Assembly: GCF_029581195.1 (NCBI RefSeq)
Contig: NZ_CP120737.1
Location: 930,001 to 994,000, forward strand
Reading direction: 5' to 3'
Length of the DNA stretch: 64,000 nt
From: Solwaraspora sp. WMMD791
GTDB lineage: Bacteria > Actinomycetota > Actinomycetes > Mycobacteriales > Micromonosporaceae
Shown here piece after piece: positions 51,939 to 60,590 of the stretch (its first letter is position 1; every line of letters begins with the position of its first letter). The notes below the pieces were generated by a model that did not search any database, was not told the origin of the DNA, and saw only the letters and a program-made list of their open reading frames with translations. The position numbers and the translations under genes are program-made.

Positions 51939-53762
51939 TCAGGCACCAAGGGCGAACCGGTCCAGCACGACCGGTGCGACCTCCGGGGTCCGCAGGTCGA
52001 AGACGTAGCTGGTCACCTCACCGGTGCCGGTGTCCAGGACGCTGAACACCGAGTGGTCGTTGCTCTGCACGAACGGCAACGGCGTACCGGCCGGGTTGGT
52101 CAGCGGCGCGACCGTCGGCAGCTGCGGCGCCAACCCGCCCGGGTTGCCCTGGGCCAGGTAGTTGTCCGGGTTCCACGGTGCCGGCGGCACCGGCCGGGAC
52201 CGGCCCGACAGCGGATGGAACGCCCCGTAGGAGTTGCCCACGTTGGAGGTCTCCAGGTAGTGCGTACCGGAGGCGGCGGTGAACCGGTTCCACAGGTGCG
52301 AGTGGCCGTTGAGCACCAGGTTCACCCCGGCCGACTCCAGCAGCGGGGCGACGTCGCGGGTCAGCACGTTGTCCGCGCGCGGGTAGTCGTACCGGACCAG
52401 CGTGTTGCCGGCCGCGTCGGTCTCCTCGGTGCGTACCGGATCGGTGAACGGCGGGTTGACGTTGTCACCCAATCCGTGCGGGCCCTCGTGCAGCATCACC
52501 ACCGTGTACGTCGCGTCCCGGAACTGCTTGCTGGCCAGCTCGCGCTGCAGCCACCGGTACTGCCGGCTGCCGACGTCGATCTGCTCGAAGATGTGCGAAC
52601 CCCAACCCTGGGCCAGCGGATCGCCGGTGGTCGCCGGAGCCTCGGTGTACCGGGTCCGCTGCCAGTTGGCCGGGTCGGCGGCGATGCCGGTGCCTCGCCA
52701 GATCCGGGTGGCGTACAGCGAGATCAGTCGGACGTCGCCGATGGTGGTGGCGTACCAGCGTTCGCCGCCGGGTCCGCTGGTCGGCAGGGAGAAGATCTCC
52801 TCGTACGTCTCGGTGTTGAACGAGTTCTCCAGGATCCAGCGTTCCTTGATCTTCGGATCGTTGCGCGGGTTGACCTGCCGGGCGACCTCCCGGTACGCGG
52901 CCTCGGCCACCTCCCGGGGCACCGGGGCGTTGAACGACTCGTTGAGCGTCGGTAGCCCGCTGCGGCCCTGCACCTCGTGATTGCCGATCGCCGGGAAGAT
53001 CGGTGCGTGCTGCAGGATCTCACCGCCGGTCCAGGCGACGCCGTTGACAGTCCGCGACGCCCGCCCCTGCAGCGCCGGGAAGAACGCACCGCCGCGCTGG
53101 TCGTCGAACCACTCCGAGGCCCGGTCCGGAACGTTGACCAGGTCGCCGGCGAGGAACACCGCGTCGATCCGGCCGACCGTCTCGACCGCCTTCTGCAGGT
53201 TCGCCGGGGTGTTGGGCATCGACTGGTGGTCGCTGGTCAGCAGGATCTTCTGCGCCTGACCCTTGGCTGCCGCCGGCGCCAGGGTGTAGGTGTCGGAGGC
53301 GACCAGCGCGCCCCCGTCGATCGACACCACCCGGTACGGCGTCCGACTGCCGACACCGAGTCCGCGTACGGTCGCCTCGTGCCGCCAGATGTGCCGGCGG
53401 GTGATCTGCGCCGGCGGGTCCGGGATCTGCGAGGCCGCGTCCTCGGCCACCCGGGACAGCTCGCCGGTGCGGGCGCGGAACACCCGTACCCCTCGAATCT
53501 TGCCGCCGGTGGCGGCGGCCCGCAGTTCGGCCCGGTTGAGTTCGTCGGCGCGCTCGCCGACGACCACGACGTGGTGCCGACCGGCGAACTCGGTGAGCCA
53601 GACGACCCGGACGGAATTCTTCGTCGGAGACTGCAGGAACGGTTCGGTGAGCAGGACCGGCGCGGCGTCGGTGCCGGCGGTCGCCGAGGCCGGTGTCATC
53701 GCGCCCATCAGCAGGGCCAGGATCGTGAGGATAGCGGTGAACTGCCAGATTGGTCTGGGCAC
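51939..53762 (-). CDS. Secreted calcineurin-like metallophosphoesterase
   Basis: A 607-residue exported enzyme. Signal peptide (about 1-30; FTAILTILALLMGAMTPASA), a fibronectin-like N-terminal region (about 40-170; SVRVVWLTEF), then the phosphoesterase core: KILLTSDHQSM, AVFLAGDLVNVP (GDxx), FPAIGNHEVQG (GNHE), VVMLHEGPHG and LVLNGHSHLWN (GHxH). GTG 53762 is preferred over ATG 53801 because GGAGG stands 4-5 bases upstream and the signal peptide starts there. Probably a phosphatase or phosphodiesterase for extracellular phosphate esters. Confidence 0.86.
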   Translation of the reverse strand: MPRPIWQFTAILTILALLMGAMTPASATAGTDAAPVLLTEPFLQSPTKNSVRVVWLTEFAGRHHVVVVGERADELNRAELRAAATGGKIRGVRVFRARTGELSRVAEDAASQIPDPPAQITRRHIWRHEATVRGLGVGSRTPYRVVSIDGGALVASDTYTLAPAAAKGQAQKILLTSDHQSMPNTPANLQKAVETVGRIDAVFLAGDLVNVPDRASEWFDDQRGGAFFPALQGRASRTVNGVAWTGGEILQHAPIFPAIGNHEVQGRSGLPTLNESFNAPVPREVAEAAYREVARQVNPRNDPKIKERWILENSFNTETYEEIFSLPTSGPGGERWYATTIGDVRLISLYATRIWRGTGIAADPANWQRTRYTEAPATTGDPLAQGWGSHIFEQIDVGSRQYRWLQRELASKQFRDATYTVVMLHEGPHGLGDNVNPPFTDPVRTEETDAAGNTLVRYDYPRADNVLTRDVAPLLESAGVNLVLNGHSHLWNRFTAASGTHYLETSNVGNSYGAFHPLSGRSRPVPPAPWNPDNYLAQGNPGGLAPQLPTVAPLTNPAGTPLPFVQSNDHSVFSVLDTGTGEVTSYVFDLRTPEVAPVVLDRFALGA

Positions 53763-53868
53763 GGTGCCTCCACGCTGTCGGTGTCGAACGAGCGGGAGCA
53801 TCGCCGCCGCAGGTGAACGGAGTCGGCGACAGACGCTGACCAGCGGATGAACGCCCGGGCCCGCACGT

Positions 53869-54615
53869 TCAGCGGTGCACCAGCCCGCCGCCGACCTCGA
53901 TCACCTGACCGGTGACGGCACCGGAGTCGGGGCCGGCCAGGAAACGGACCGTGGAGACCAGGTCGTCGGGGTCCAGTCGGCGCGGTACGGCCTGACGTGC
54001 CAGGATCGCGGCGTCGACCGCTGCCTCGTCGACCGGCCGGCCACCGGCGAGTTCACGTTCGCCCTCGGTGCGGATGGCGCCCGGCGAGATGGCGTTGACC
54101 GTGGTGCCGTCCGACCCCAGCGCGCGGGCCAGCGACCGGGTGAGACCGACCAGCGCGGCCTTGCTCGACACGTACGACGGCCCGGACGGGCCGCCCAGGC
54201 GGACCGTGGCCGAGGTGACGTTGATGATCCGGCCGCCGCCACGGGCCCGCATCCCCGGCGCCAACGCCTGGCTGAGCAGCATCGGAGCGGTGACGTTGAC
54301 CGCGAACGTCGCCTCCCATTCGGCCAGCGGCAACTCGTCGATCCATACGTTCGAGGCGCGGGCGGCGTTGTTGACCAGTACGTCGACCGGCCCGGCCGCC
54401 TCGGCCATGGCCAGGACCTCGGCGGGCACCGACAGATCGGCCTCGACGAGGCGGGCGTACGCGCCGGCCGCCCGGCACCGCGCGGCGACGGCCTCCGCCT
54501 CGTCAGGAGCGGCCAGGTGGTGCAGCACCAGCGTCACACCGGGCGTGGCGAGTCCGACCGCGAGGGCCGCGCCGATGCCGCGGCGCGCCCCGGTGACCAG
54601 GATCGTCCGGCTCAT
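53869..54615 (-). CDS. Short-chain dehydrogenase/reductase
   Basis: A 248-residue classical SDR: cofactor site LVTGARRGIGAAL, the NNAARA motif, catalytic Ser in INVTSATVR, and YVSSK (YxxxK). The acidic residue that decides NAD/NADP preference is not obvious. ATG 54615 is preferred (AGGA at 8 bases) over TTG 54651. No cluster partner; it resembles FabG-type or sugar/alcohol dehydrogenases. Confidence 0.88.
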   Translation of the reverse strand: MSRTILVTGARRGIGAALAVGLATPGVTLVLHHLAAPDEAEAVAARCRAAGAYARLVEADLSVPAEVLAMAEAAGPVDVLVNNAARASNVWIDELPLAEWEATFAVNVTAPMLLSQALAPGMRARGGGRIINVTSATVRLGGPSGPSYVSSKAALVGLTRSLARALGSDGTTVNAISPGAIRTEGERELAGGRPVDEAAVDAAILARQAVPRRLDPDDLVSTVRFLAGPDSGAVTGQVIEVGGGLVHR

Positions 54616-54773
54616 CAACGGATCCTGCGGTCCGGGGTCTCCCGTCGTCAATGACCACGCCGCGTCAACGTCTGACTACGTACAGTCCGTGATCGGTCGC
54701 GTGGCATCGCCGGACCGTTCCTGCGGTCGATCCCCGACGGTGCCGGTTGCACCCGTCGTCGATCATCAACCGC

Positions 54774-55175
54774 ATGATCGGCAACATCTGGACCAACGCC
54801 CGGAAGAACCGCCGCCAGCAGCGCAGATCGTCCCGTTTCCGCAATCTCGACGGCTGCTGCGACGGCTGCGACTGCTGCGACCTCGGGCTGTTCTCGACCC
54901 TGCTCACCATCGGCGCGCTGGCGGCGACCGCGACGCGGGCACCCGGGCTGGACCGGGCGGGGGAGGCGGCCATCCGTGGCTACCGCCGGTGGTTGTCGCC
55001 GTACTGGCCGGGCCGCTGCCGGTTCACGCCCACCTGCAGCGCGTACGGGTTGGCGGCGGTGCGCACCCACGGCCTCGGTGTCGGCGGCCGGCTGGCCGCC
55101 GCCCGGTTGCGCCGCTGCCGCCCCGACGTGCCGCAGGGCACCGCCGACCCGGTGACGCGCGCCCCCGTACCCTGA
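54774..55175 (+). CDS. yidD: YidD-family membrane protein insertion factor with Cys-rich N-terminus
   Basis: A 133-residue protein whose C-terminal 75 residues are a clear YidD domain (AIRGYRRWLSPYWPGRCRFTPTCSAYGLAAVRTHG, with CRFTPTCS as hallmark). The N-terminal 60 residues are an extension with a Cys cluster (CCDGCDCCDLG) and one hydrophobic segment (LFSTLLTIGALAATA). Ordinary YidD proteins are about 70-90 residues and sit in the rpmH-rnpA-yidC region; this copy does not, so it is probably a second, specialised paralogue. SD is weak. Confidence 0.82.
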   Translation: MIGNIWTNARKNRRQQRRSSRFRNLDGCCDGCDCCDLGLFSTLLTIGALAATATRAPGLDRAGEAAIRGYRRWLSPYWPGRCRFTPTCSAYGLAAVRTHGLGVGGRLAAARLRRCRPDVPQGTADPVTRAPVP

Positions 55176-55202
55176 CATGGGCGGGCCGCAGGAGGAGAGT
55201 CG

Positions 55203-55892
55203 ATGGTGGACACAGAAATCGTAGCGATCGTCTTCGACTTCGACGGGCTGCTGATGGACACCGAGACGACCCTGGTCGACGGCTGGCGGCACGTCTGGGC
55301 GGCGCACGGCCTCGACCTCGAGCTCGACGGCTGGTTCTGGCCCGGCAACGGTGGCAACTGCACCGACCACCGGCTCGACCGGCTCGCCGCCCTGGTCGGC
55401 CCCACCTTCGACCGGTCCGCCTGCCAGGCACGGTACGAGGCGTACCGCCGGGCCCGGCACGAGAGCCTGGACTTCTGCCCGGGCATCCGCGACTGGCTGG
55501 ACGAGGCCGCCCGGCTGGGCCTGCGGACCGCGGTGGCCAGCAGTTCGCCCCGGACCTGGGTGCGCGAGCACCTGGGCCGGGTCGGTGCCGTCGACCGGTT
55601 CGACGTCATCGCCACCGGCGACGAGGTCGCAGCACCGAAACCGGACCCGGCGGTGTTCCGACTCGCGCTCGACCGGCTCGGCGTCGCCGGCCGCCAGGCG
55701 GTCGCGGTGGAGGACACCGGGCACGGGGTCCGGGCCGCCGCCGACGCGGGAATGTGGACCGTGGCGATCCCGAACGCCTTCGTCGACCCGGCCCAGGTGT
55801 CGGCGGCGGACCTGACGCTGACCAGCGCCGCCGCGCTGCCCCTGGCCGAGGTCCTGGACCAGCTCCCGAGTGGGCTGGCGACCCGGGGCTGA
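55203..55892 (+). CDS. HAD-superfamily hydrolase, beta-phosphoglucomutase-like
   Basis: A 229-residue HAD protein: FDFDGLLMDTE (motif I DxD), VASSSPRTW (motif II Ser), AAPKPDPAVF (motif III Lys) and AVEDTGHGVRAA (motif IV). Cap domain of the beta-PGM/phosphatase type. A perfect AGGAGG-type SD precedes ATG 55203. Substrate unknown. Confidence 0.9.
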   Translation: MVDTEIVAIVFDFDGLLMDTETTLVDGWRHVWAAHGLDLELDGWFWPGNGGNCTDHRLDRLAALVGPTFDRSACQARYEAYRRARHESLDFCPGIRDWLDEAARLGLRTAVASSSPRTWVREHLGRVGAVDRFDVIATGDEVAAPKPDPAVFRLALDRLGVAGRQAVAVEDTGHGVRAAADAGMWTVAIPNAFVDPAQVSAADLTLTSAAALPLAEVLDQLPSGLATRG

Positions 55893-55896
55893 GCCA

Positions 55897-55912
55897 CCGG
55901 CCGCGCGGCCGG
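55897..55912. terminator. GC palindrome after the HAD gene
   Basis: CCGGCCGCGCGGCCGG starts 5 bases after the HAD stop and could fold into a short stable stem. Possible terminator; such GC palindromes also occur by chance at this base composition. Confidence 0.35.
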
Positions 55913-56004
55913 GACCTCCCGGACGATCCGAGTCGGGCCGAGTCGGGCCACATCCGTGGCGGCCCAACGGCGGGGCGGCCGTCGGGCGTGGCAGGCTGGA
56001 CGGC

Positions 56005-56625
56005 ATGGCGCAGGGGCAGGACCACTGGGAGAGCGTGTACCGCACGAGGCAGACCACCGAGGTCAGCTGGTACCAGGACGATCCCCGGATGTCGATGAGG
56101 CTGGTCGCGGCCGCGCTGGGCGGCGCCGACGGTGCCGTGGTCGACGTGGGCGGCGGCGCCTCGACGCTCGCTGCCGGCCTGTGGCGGACCGGGCACCGGG
56201 ACCTGACCGTGCTGGACATCTCCGCCACGGCCCTGGCGACGGCCCGGCACGACCTCGGCGACGACGCGTCGGCGGTGCACTGGGTGGTCGCCGACGTACG
56301 GCACTGGCGACCCGCCAGACGCTACCGCGTGTGGCACGACCGCGCCGTGTTCCACTTCCTCACCGACGAGGCGGACCGCGAACGGTACCGGGCGACCCTG
56401 CGGCGCTCGCTCGAACCGGGCGGCCACGCGGTGATCGGGGTCTTCGCCGACGACGGACCCACCCACTGCTCCAGCCTGCCGACCGCCCGCTACACCGCCG
56501 AGGAACTCGCCGCGCAGTTTCCCTGGCTGCGGATGCGCCAGGCCCACCGGGAAGAACACCGGACGCCCTCCGGCGCGGTCCAGCCGTTCACCTGGCTGCT
56601 CCTGTACGCCGACCCGGCGGCCTGA
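56005..56625 (+). CDS. SAM-dependent methyltransferase
   Basis: A 206-residue class I methyltransferase: HWESVYRTRQTTEVSWYQ near the start (thiopurine/NodS-like opening), motif I AVVDVGGGASTLAAGL, VLDISATALATAR, and FHFLTDEADRERYRATLRRSLEPGGH. Substrate unknown. ATG 56005 follows the GGCTGGACGGC stretch; the open frame extends upstream but is not protein-like. Confidence 0.85.
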   Translation: MAQGQDHWESVYRTRQTTEVSWYQDDPRMSMRLVAAALGGADGAVVDVGGGASTLAAGLWRTGHRDLTVLDISATALATARHDLGDDASAVHWVVADVRHWRPARRYRVWHDRAVFHFLTDEADRERYRATLRRSLEPGGHAVIGVFADDGPTHCSSLPTARYTAEELAAQFPWLRMRQAHREEHRTPSGAVQPFTWLLLYADPAA

Positions 56626-56694
56626 CCCGGCCAGCTGACGCCGCACCCGGCCAGCTGACGCCGCACCCGGCCAGCTGACGCCGCACCCGGCCAG
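56626..56694. repeat. 20-bp tandem repeat, 3.4 copies
   Basis: The unit cccggccagctgacgccgca is repeated exactly at 56626, 56646 and 56666, with a 9-base partial copy at 56686-56694. It begins at the end of the methyltransferase gene and lies before the convergent terminator. No gene covers it. Confidence 0.9.
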
Positions 56695-56712
56695 GGCCGA
56701 CCGGCTCGGTTC

Positions 56713-56743
56713 GACCGTCCCGACCAGCTCGCCCGGGACGGTC
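56713..56743. terminator. Bidirectional hairpin, end of PTS operon
   Basis: GACCGTCCCG, an 11-base loop and CGGGACGGTC: a perfect 10-bp stem, 9 bases after the ptsI stop on the minus strand. Confidence 0.78.
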
Positions 56744-56751
56744 GGGACGGG

Positions 56752-58401
56752 TCAGCCGCCGGCGAGGCCGGTGCTGGCGGCCGCGCGGGCGGCCGTGGCG
56801 TCCGGCGCGGCCAGGGCGGCCCTCGCCAGCCGTCGACAGTCCTCGACAGTGTGCGCGGCGAGCGCGGCCCGTACCGCCGGCACCGACCGGGCCGACATCG
56901 ACAGGCTGGACACCCCGAGCCCGGTCAGCACCACGGCCAGCGCCGGGTCGGCGGCCGCCTCGCCGCAGACCCCGACCGGCTTGCCGGCGGCGGCACCGGC
57001 CCGCGCGCAGCCGGCGATCAGCTCCAGCAGCGCCGGTTGCCACGGGTCGAGCAGGTCGGCCAGGTCGCCGCAGAGCCGGTCGGCGGCGAACGTGTACTGG
57101 CTCAGGTCGTTGGTGCCGATGCTGAGAAAGTCGACGTGGCCCAGCAGCGCCTCGGCGCGCAGCGCGGCGGCCGGCACTTCCACCATGGCGCCGACGGTGG
57201 GCAGCCCGGTGGCCCGGGCCAGGGCGGCGAAGTCGGCGGCCTCCGCCGGGGTGGTCACCATCGGTGCCATCACCCAGACGTCGGCACCGGTGGCCGCGGC
57301 GGCCTGGGCGATCGCGGCGAGCTGGCCCTGCAGCACCTCGGGGCGCCGCCGTGCGGTCCGCAGGCCCCGTACGCCCAGCGCCGGGTTCGGCTCCTCACCG
57401 GCGTGCAGGAACGGCAACGGCTTGTCCGCGCCGGCGTCGAGGGTCCGCAGCACCACCTTGCGCCCGGCGGCGGCGGAGAAGACCTTCGCGTACGCGGCGA
57501 CCTGCTCGTCGTGCCCGGGTGGAGCGGCGCGGTCCAGGTAGAGCAGTTCGGTGCGGAACAGTCCGACACCTTCGACGTCGTCGACCAGGTCGGCCGCTGA
57601 GCCGATGTTGGCCAGCAACGCCACCGGATGCCCGTCGGCGGTACGCCCCGGCCCGCTGGTCGCCGCGAGTTCGGCCCGCCGACGCTGCTCCCGCCGGGTG
57701 GTGTCGGTGACGGTGTCGGCGTCCACCCCGACCGCGACCTCTCCGGTGGCGCCGTCGACGGTGACCAGAGTTCCGTCGGCCATGTCCAGGATGCCGTCGC
57801 AGCGCACCACTGCGGGCAGGCCGAGCGCCCGCGCCACGATGGTGGTGTGGCTGGTCGGCCCGCCGGCGGCGGTGACCAGGGCCAGAACCCGGGCCGGGTC
57901 GAGCCCGGCGGTGTCCGCCGGGGCCAGGTCCCGGGCGACCAGGATGAACGGCACCCCCGGATCCGGTACGCCGGGCATCGGCTCGCCCAGGCAGACCGCC
58001 ACCGCCCGGTCCCGCAGGTCGTCGAGGTCGGCGACCCGTTCGGCGAGGTAGCCGCCGGCGGCGGCGAAGGCTGCCCGGTGCTCGCCGAGCGCGGCGTCGA
58101 TGGCGTGCGGGGCGTCGGCGCCCGCGTCGACGCGGGCCCGTACCGCCTCGTGCAGCACCGGGTCCTCGGCCATCATCACCTGCGCGCGCAGGATCTCCGC
58201 CGCTGTCGGGTCGGTCGCGGTGCCCGCCCGCCGACCGAGTTCGGCGGCGACCGTGGTCAGGGCGGACACCGCCCGGTCCGCCTCGGCGGCCGGGTCGGGC
58301 ACCGGCACCGGCGCGGGCAGTCGGGGGGCCTCGGCGACCCGGTACGCCGGGCCGGCCGCCCACCCGGTGCCCACACCGAGCCCGGTCAGCAGGTCAGGCA
58401 C
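56752..58401 (-). CDS. ptsI: PTS enzyme I
   Basis: A 549-residue phosphoenolpyruvate-protein phosphotransferase. The phospho-His is in TAAGGPTSHTTIVARALGLPAVV; the PEP-binding C-terminal half has GVGLFRTELLYLDR, LRTLDAGADKPLPF and FLSIGTNDLSQYTFAADR and the Cys-containing VGVCGEAAADP. It transfers phosphate from PEP to HPr. GTG 58401 lies inside the end of ptsH (8-base overlap). It is the last gene of the operon. Confidence 0.95.
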   Translation of the reverse strand: MPDLLTGLGVGTGWAAGPAYRVAEAPRLPAPVPVPDPAAEADRAVSALTTVAAELGRRAGTATDPTAAEILRAQVMMAEDPVLHEAVRARVDAGADAPHAIDAALGEHRAAFAAAGGYLAERVADLDDLRDRAVAVCLGEPMPGVPDPGVPFILVARDLAPADTAGLDPARVLALVTAAGGPTSHTTIVARALGLPAVVRCDGILDMADGTLVTVDGATGEVAVGVDADTVTDTTRREQRRRAELAATSGPGRTADGHPVALLANIGSAADLVDDVEGVGLFRTELLYLDRAAPPGHDEQVAAYAKVFSAAAGRKVVLRTLDAGADKPLPFLHAGEEPNPALGVRGLRTARRRPEVLQGQLAAIAQAAAATGADVWVMAPMVTTPAEAADFAALARATGLPTVGAMVEVPAAALRAEALLGHVDFLSIGTNDLSQYTFAADRLCGDLADLLDPWQPALLELIAGCARAGAAAGKPVGVCGEAAADPALAVVLTGLGVSSLSMSARSVPAVRAALAAHTVEDCRRLARAALAAPDATAARAAASTGLAGG

Positions 58402-58708
58402 GGCCGGCCGCCGCGTCGGCGTCACCGGCGGGCGCGGTGTCCTCGGCGTCGAGGTCGCTGGCGAGCAGCGCCGCCAGCTCGTCGAGGGCCGCCTCGGCGC
58501 CGTCACCGTCGGCTTCCAGAGTGACCTCGGTGCCCTGCTTCGCGCCGAGGGACAGCACGCTGAGCATGCTGCGGGCGGGAACGGCCGGTCGGTCGGCGGT
58601 GCGGATCGTCACCGGCACCGCGGCGGTGGCGGCGGCGGCGACGAACAGCGCGGCCGGCCGGGCGTGCAGGCCACTGGCGGATCCGACGGCGACGGTACGG
58701 GTGGGCAT
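58394..58708 (-). CDS. ptsH: PTS phosphocarrier HPr with C-terminal extension
   Basis: A 104-residue HPr: GSASGLHARPAALFV carries the phospho-His, and VPARSMLSVLSLGAKQG includes a Ser at the regulatory Ser46 position. The last 20 residues (AEDTAPAGDADAAAGRA) extend beyond the usual HPr length and look disordered. It passes phosphate from enzyme I to EIIA. Confidence 0.94.
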   Translation of the reverse strand: MPTRTVAVGSASGLHARPAALFVAAAATAAVPVTIRTADRPAVPARSMLSVLSLGAKQGTEVTLEADGDGAEAALDELAALLASDLDAEDTAPAGDADAAAGRA

Positions 58709-58735
58709 GGTGCGCCTCCTTGGTCCCTGGTGGGG

Positions 58736-59776
58736 TCAGGGCTCGATGGTGACTTTGATGGCGTCGCCGCGGGCGACCACGTCGAACGCCTCGAGCGCGC
58801 GGTCCAGCGGCAACCGGTGGGTGATCAGGTCGGCGACCGGCACCGCGCCGCTGGCGATCAGCCCGAGCGCCTCGGCGTTGTGCGCCGGGCTGGAGCCGTT
58901 CGCCCCGACGATGGTCAACTCCCGGTAGTGCACCAGGTTGGAGTCACAGGCGATGATCGGCTTGTCCTTGGGCAGACCGCCGAAGAAGCTGATCCGTCCC
59001 TGTCGAGCGGTCATCTGCAACGCCTGCTCCTGGGCGACGCCGGCGGCGGTGGCGGTGATCACCACGTCCGCGCCGCGTCCGTCGGTCAACTTCTTGATCT
59101 CGTCGATCACGTCGGTCTCGGCGCCGCAGACGGTGGCGTCGGGGTGTACCAGCCCGGCCGCGAGGTCGAGGCGTTCGCGGTTGACGTCGACCAGGAAGAC
59201 CCGGGCGGCGCCGCGCGAGCGGGCCAGCCGTACGTGCAGGCAGCCGATCGGACCGGAGCCCATGATCACCACGTCGTCGCCCGCGCCGACCCGGGCCAGG
59301 TTCTGCCCGTTGAGGACGCAGGCCAGCGGCTCGGCCACGGACGCCTCGGCGTAGCTGACGCCGTCCGGGATCCGGTTGAGCCCGTCGACCGCGAGGACCT
59401 TGGCCGGTACCACCATGTGTTCGGCGAACCCGCCGTCGTAGTGGTAGCCCATCGACTCCTGGTTGGGGCAGACCGTCATCCGGCCGCGTCGGCATTCGCC
59501 GCAGGCGCCGCAGGGGATCGCGGCGATCACCTGGACCCGCTCGCCGACCTGCCAGCCGGTGACCTCGGCGCCGACCGCGGCGATCTCGCCGGCGATCTCG
59601 TGGCCCATCACCCGGGGTGGGGCGATGTGGTGGTGACCGAAGTTGCGGATCTTGACGTCGGTGCCGCAGGTCGAGCAGGCCCGGACGCGGATCGACACGT
59701 CAGCGGGGCCGGGCTGCGGCTCCGGTGCCTCCTCGATCCGGACGTCGCCGGGGGAGTGGAACCGGACGACCTTCAT
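58736..59776 (-). CDS. Zinc-dependent sugar-alcohol dehydrogenase (MDR family)
   Basis: A 346-residue medium-chain dehydrogenase. Catalytic zinc site: CSTCGTDVKI and GHEIAGEIAAVG; structural zinc Cys cluster CGACGECRRGRMTVC; Rossmann glycine motif VVIMGSGPIGCLHV. It sits between EIIA and HPr in a hexitol-type PTS operon, so it most likely oxidises the phosphorylated (or free) polyol to a ketose phosphate, in the manner of galactitol-1-phosphate dehydrogenase. This differs from the MtlD-type mannitol-1-phosphate dehydrogenase. SD GAGGAG; ATG overlaps the EIIA stop. Confidence 0.87.
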   Translation of the reverse strand: MKVVRFHSPGDVRIEEAPEPQPGPADVSIRVRACSTCGTDVKIRNFGHHHIAPPRVMGHEIAGEIAAVGAEVTGWQVGERVQVIAAIPCGACGECRRGRMTVCPNQESMGYHYDGGFAEHMVVPAKVLAVDGLNRIPDGVSYAEASVAEPLACVLNGQNLARVGAGDDVVIMGSGPIGCLHVRLARSRGAARVFLVDVNRERLDLAAGLVHPDATVCGAETDVIDEIKKLTDGRGADVVITATAAGVAQEQALQMTARQGRISFFGGLPKDKPIIACDSNLVHYRELTIVGANGSSPAHNAEALGLIASGAVPVADLITHRLPLDRALEAFDVVARGDAIKVTIEP

Positions 59777-60240
59777 GTGGAGCTCTCCTCTCGCACCGGC
59801 GCCAGCAGCCGGAGCACGTCGTCGATGTCGGTGGCCTCGCGCAGCGCGCGGGCGGAGTCGGGTTCGAGCAGGATCTGCGCCAGCGCGGCGAGCAGTTCGA
59901 CGTGCCCGTCGCCACGGGCCGCGATGGCCACGCAGACCGTCACCGGGAAACCGTCCCAGTCCACCGGTTCCGGGAAGCGCAGCACGGCGAGCGCGTCCCG
60001 GCGTACCGCCTCCTTGCTGGCAAGGGTGCCGTGCGGGATCGCCACACCCTCCCCGACGTAGGTGGAGACGGACTGCTCGCGTTGCAGCATCGCGGTGACG
60101 TACTCCGGGGTCACCGCGCCGATCTCGACCAGGACCTCGCCGCACCGGCGGATCGCGGCGATCCGGTCGCCGGCCTGTTCCTGAAGCCGGACGGCCCGGC
60201 GCTCGAGCAGAGCGCCGGGGTCCGGTCGGCGGTCAGCCAT
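59773..60240 (-). CDS. PTS EIIA component, fructose/mannitol type
   Basis: A 155-residue EIIA: GVAIPHGTLASKEAV carries the phospho-His, with EYVTAMLQREQSVSTYVG before it. It accepts phosphate from HPr and passes it to EIIB. Overlaps both neighbours. Confidence 0.92.
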   Translation of the reverse strand: MADRRPDPGALLERRAVRLQEQAGDRIAAIRRCGEVLVEIGAVTPEYVTAMLQREQSVSTYVGEGVAIPHGTLASKEAVRRDALAVLRFPEPVDWDGFPVTVCVAIAARGDGHVELLAALAQILLEPDSARALREATDIDDVLRLLAPVREESST

Positions 60241-60541
60241 CGAGCTGGCCGCCCTGCTGTACGGTGGCCACCAGTCGGGCCACGGCGGGGTCGCCGATGA
60301 AGATCTGCACCGGGACGATCACCTTGTCGGGTGCGCTGCCCCGGGCCCGGTCGACCAGACCCTGGTGGCAGACGACGACGTCGGCGTCGGCGGGGATCGC
60401 GTTGACCGGCGTGTGCTCGACGGTCACCTGGTGCTTCTTGAGCTGCTTGCGCAGCTGACTGGCGAGCATCACGCTGCTGCCCATGCCGGCGTCGCAGGCG
60501 ACGACGACCTTGCGGATGTCCTGCGCGTTGATCGATGCCAT
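60233..60541 (-). CDS. PTS EIIB component, mannitol type
   Basis: A 102-residue EIIB with the phospho-Cys loop VVVACDAGMGSSVML. Independent B subunit, not fused to EIIC as in E. coli MtlA. GGAGGG precedes the ATG. Confidence 0.92.
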   Translation of the reverse strand: MASINAQDIRKVVVACDAGMGSSVMLASQLRKQLKKHQVTVEHTPVNAIPADADVVVCHQGLVDRARGSAPDKVIVPVQIFIGDPAVARLVATVQQGGQLDG

Positions 60542-60590
60542 GGGCCTGGTGCCCTCCGTGGTCGCGGGTGGGTTGCGGTCGTGGACCGGG

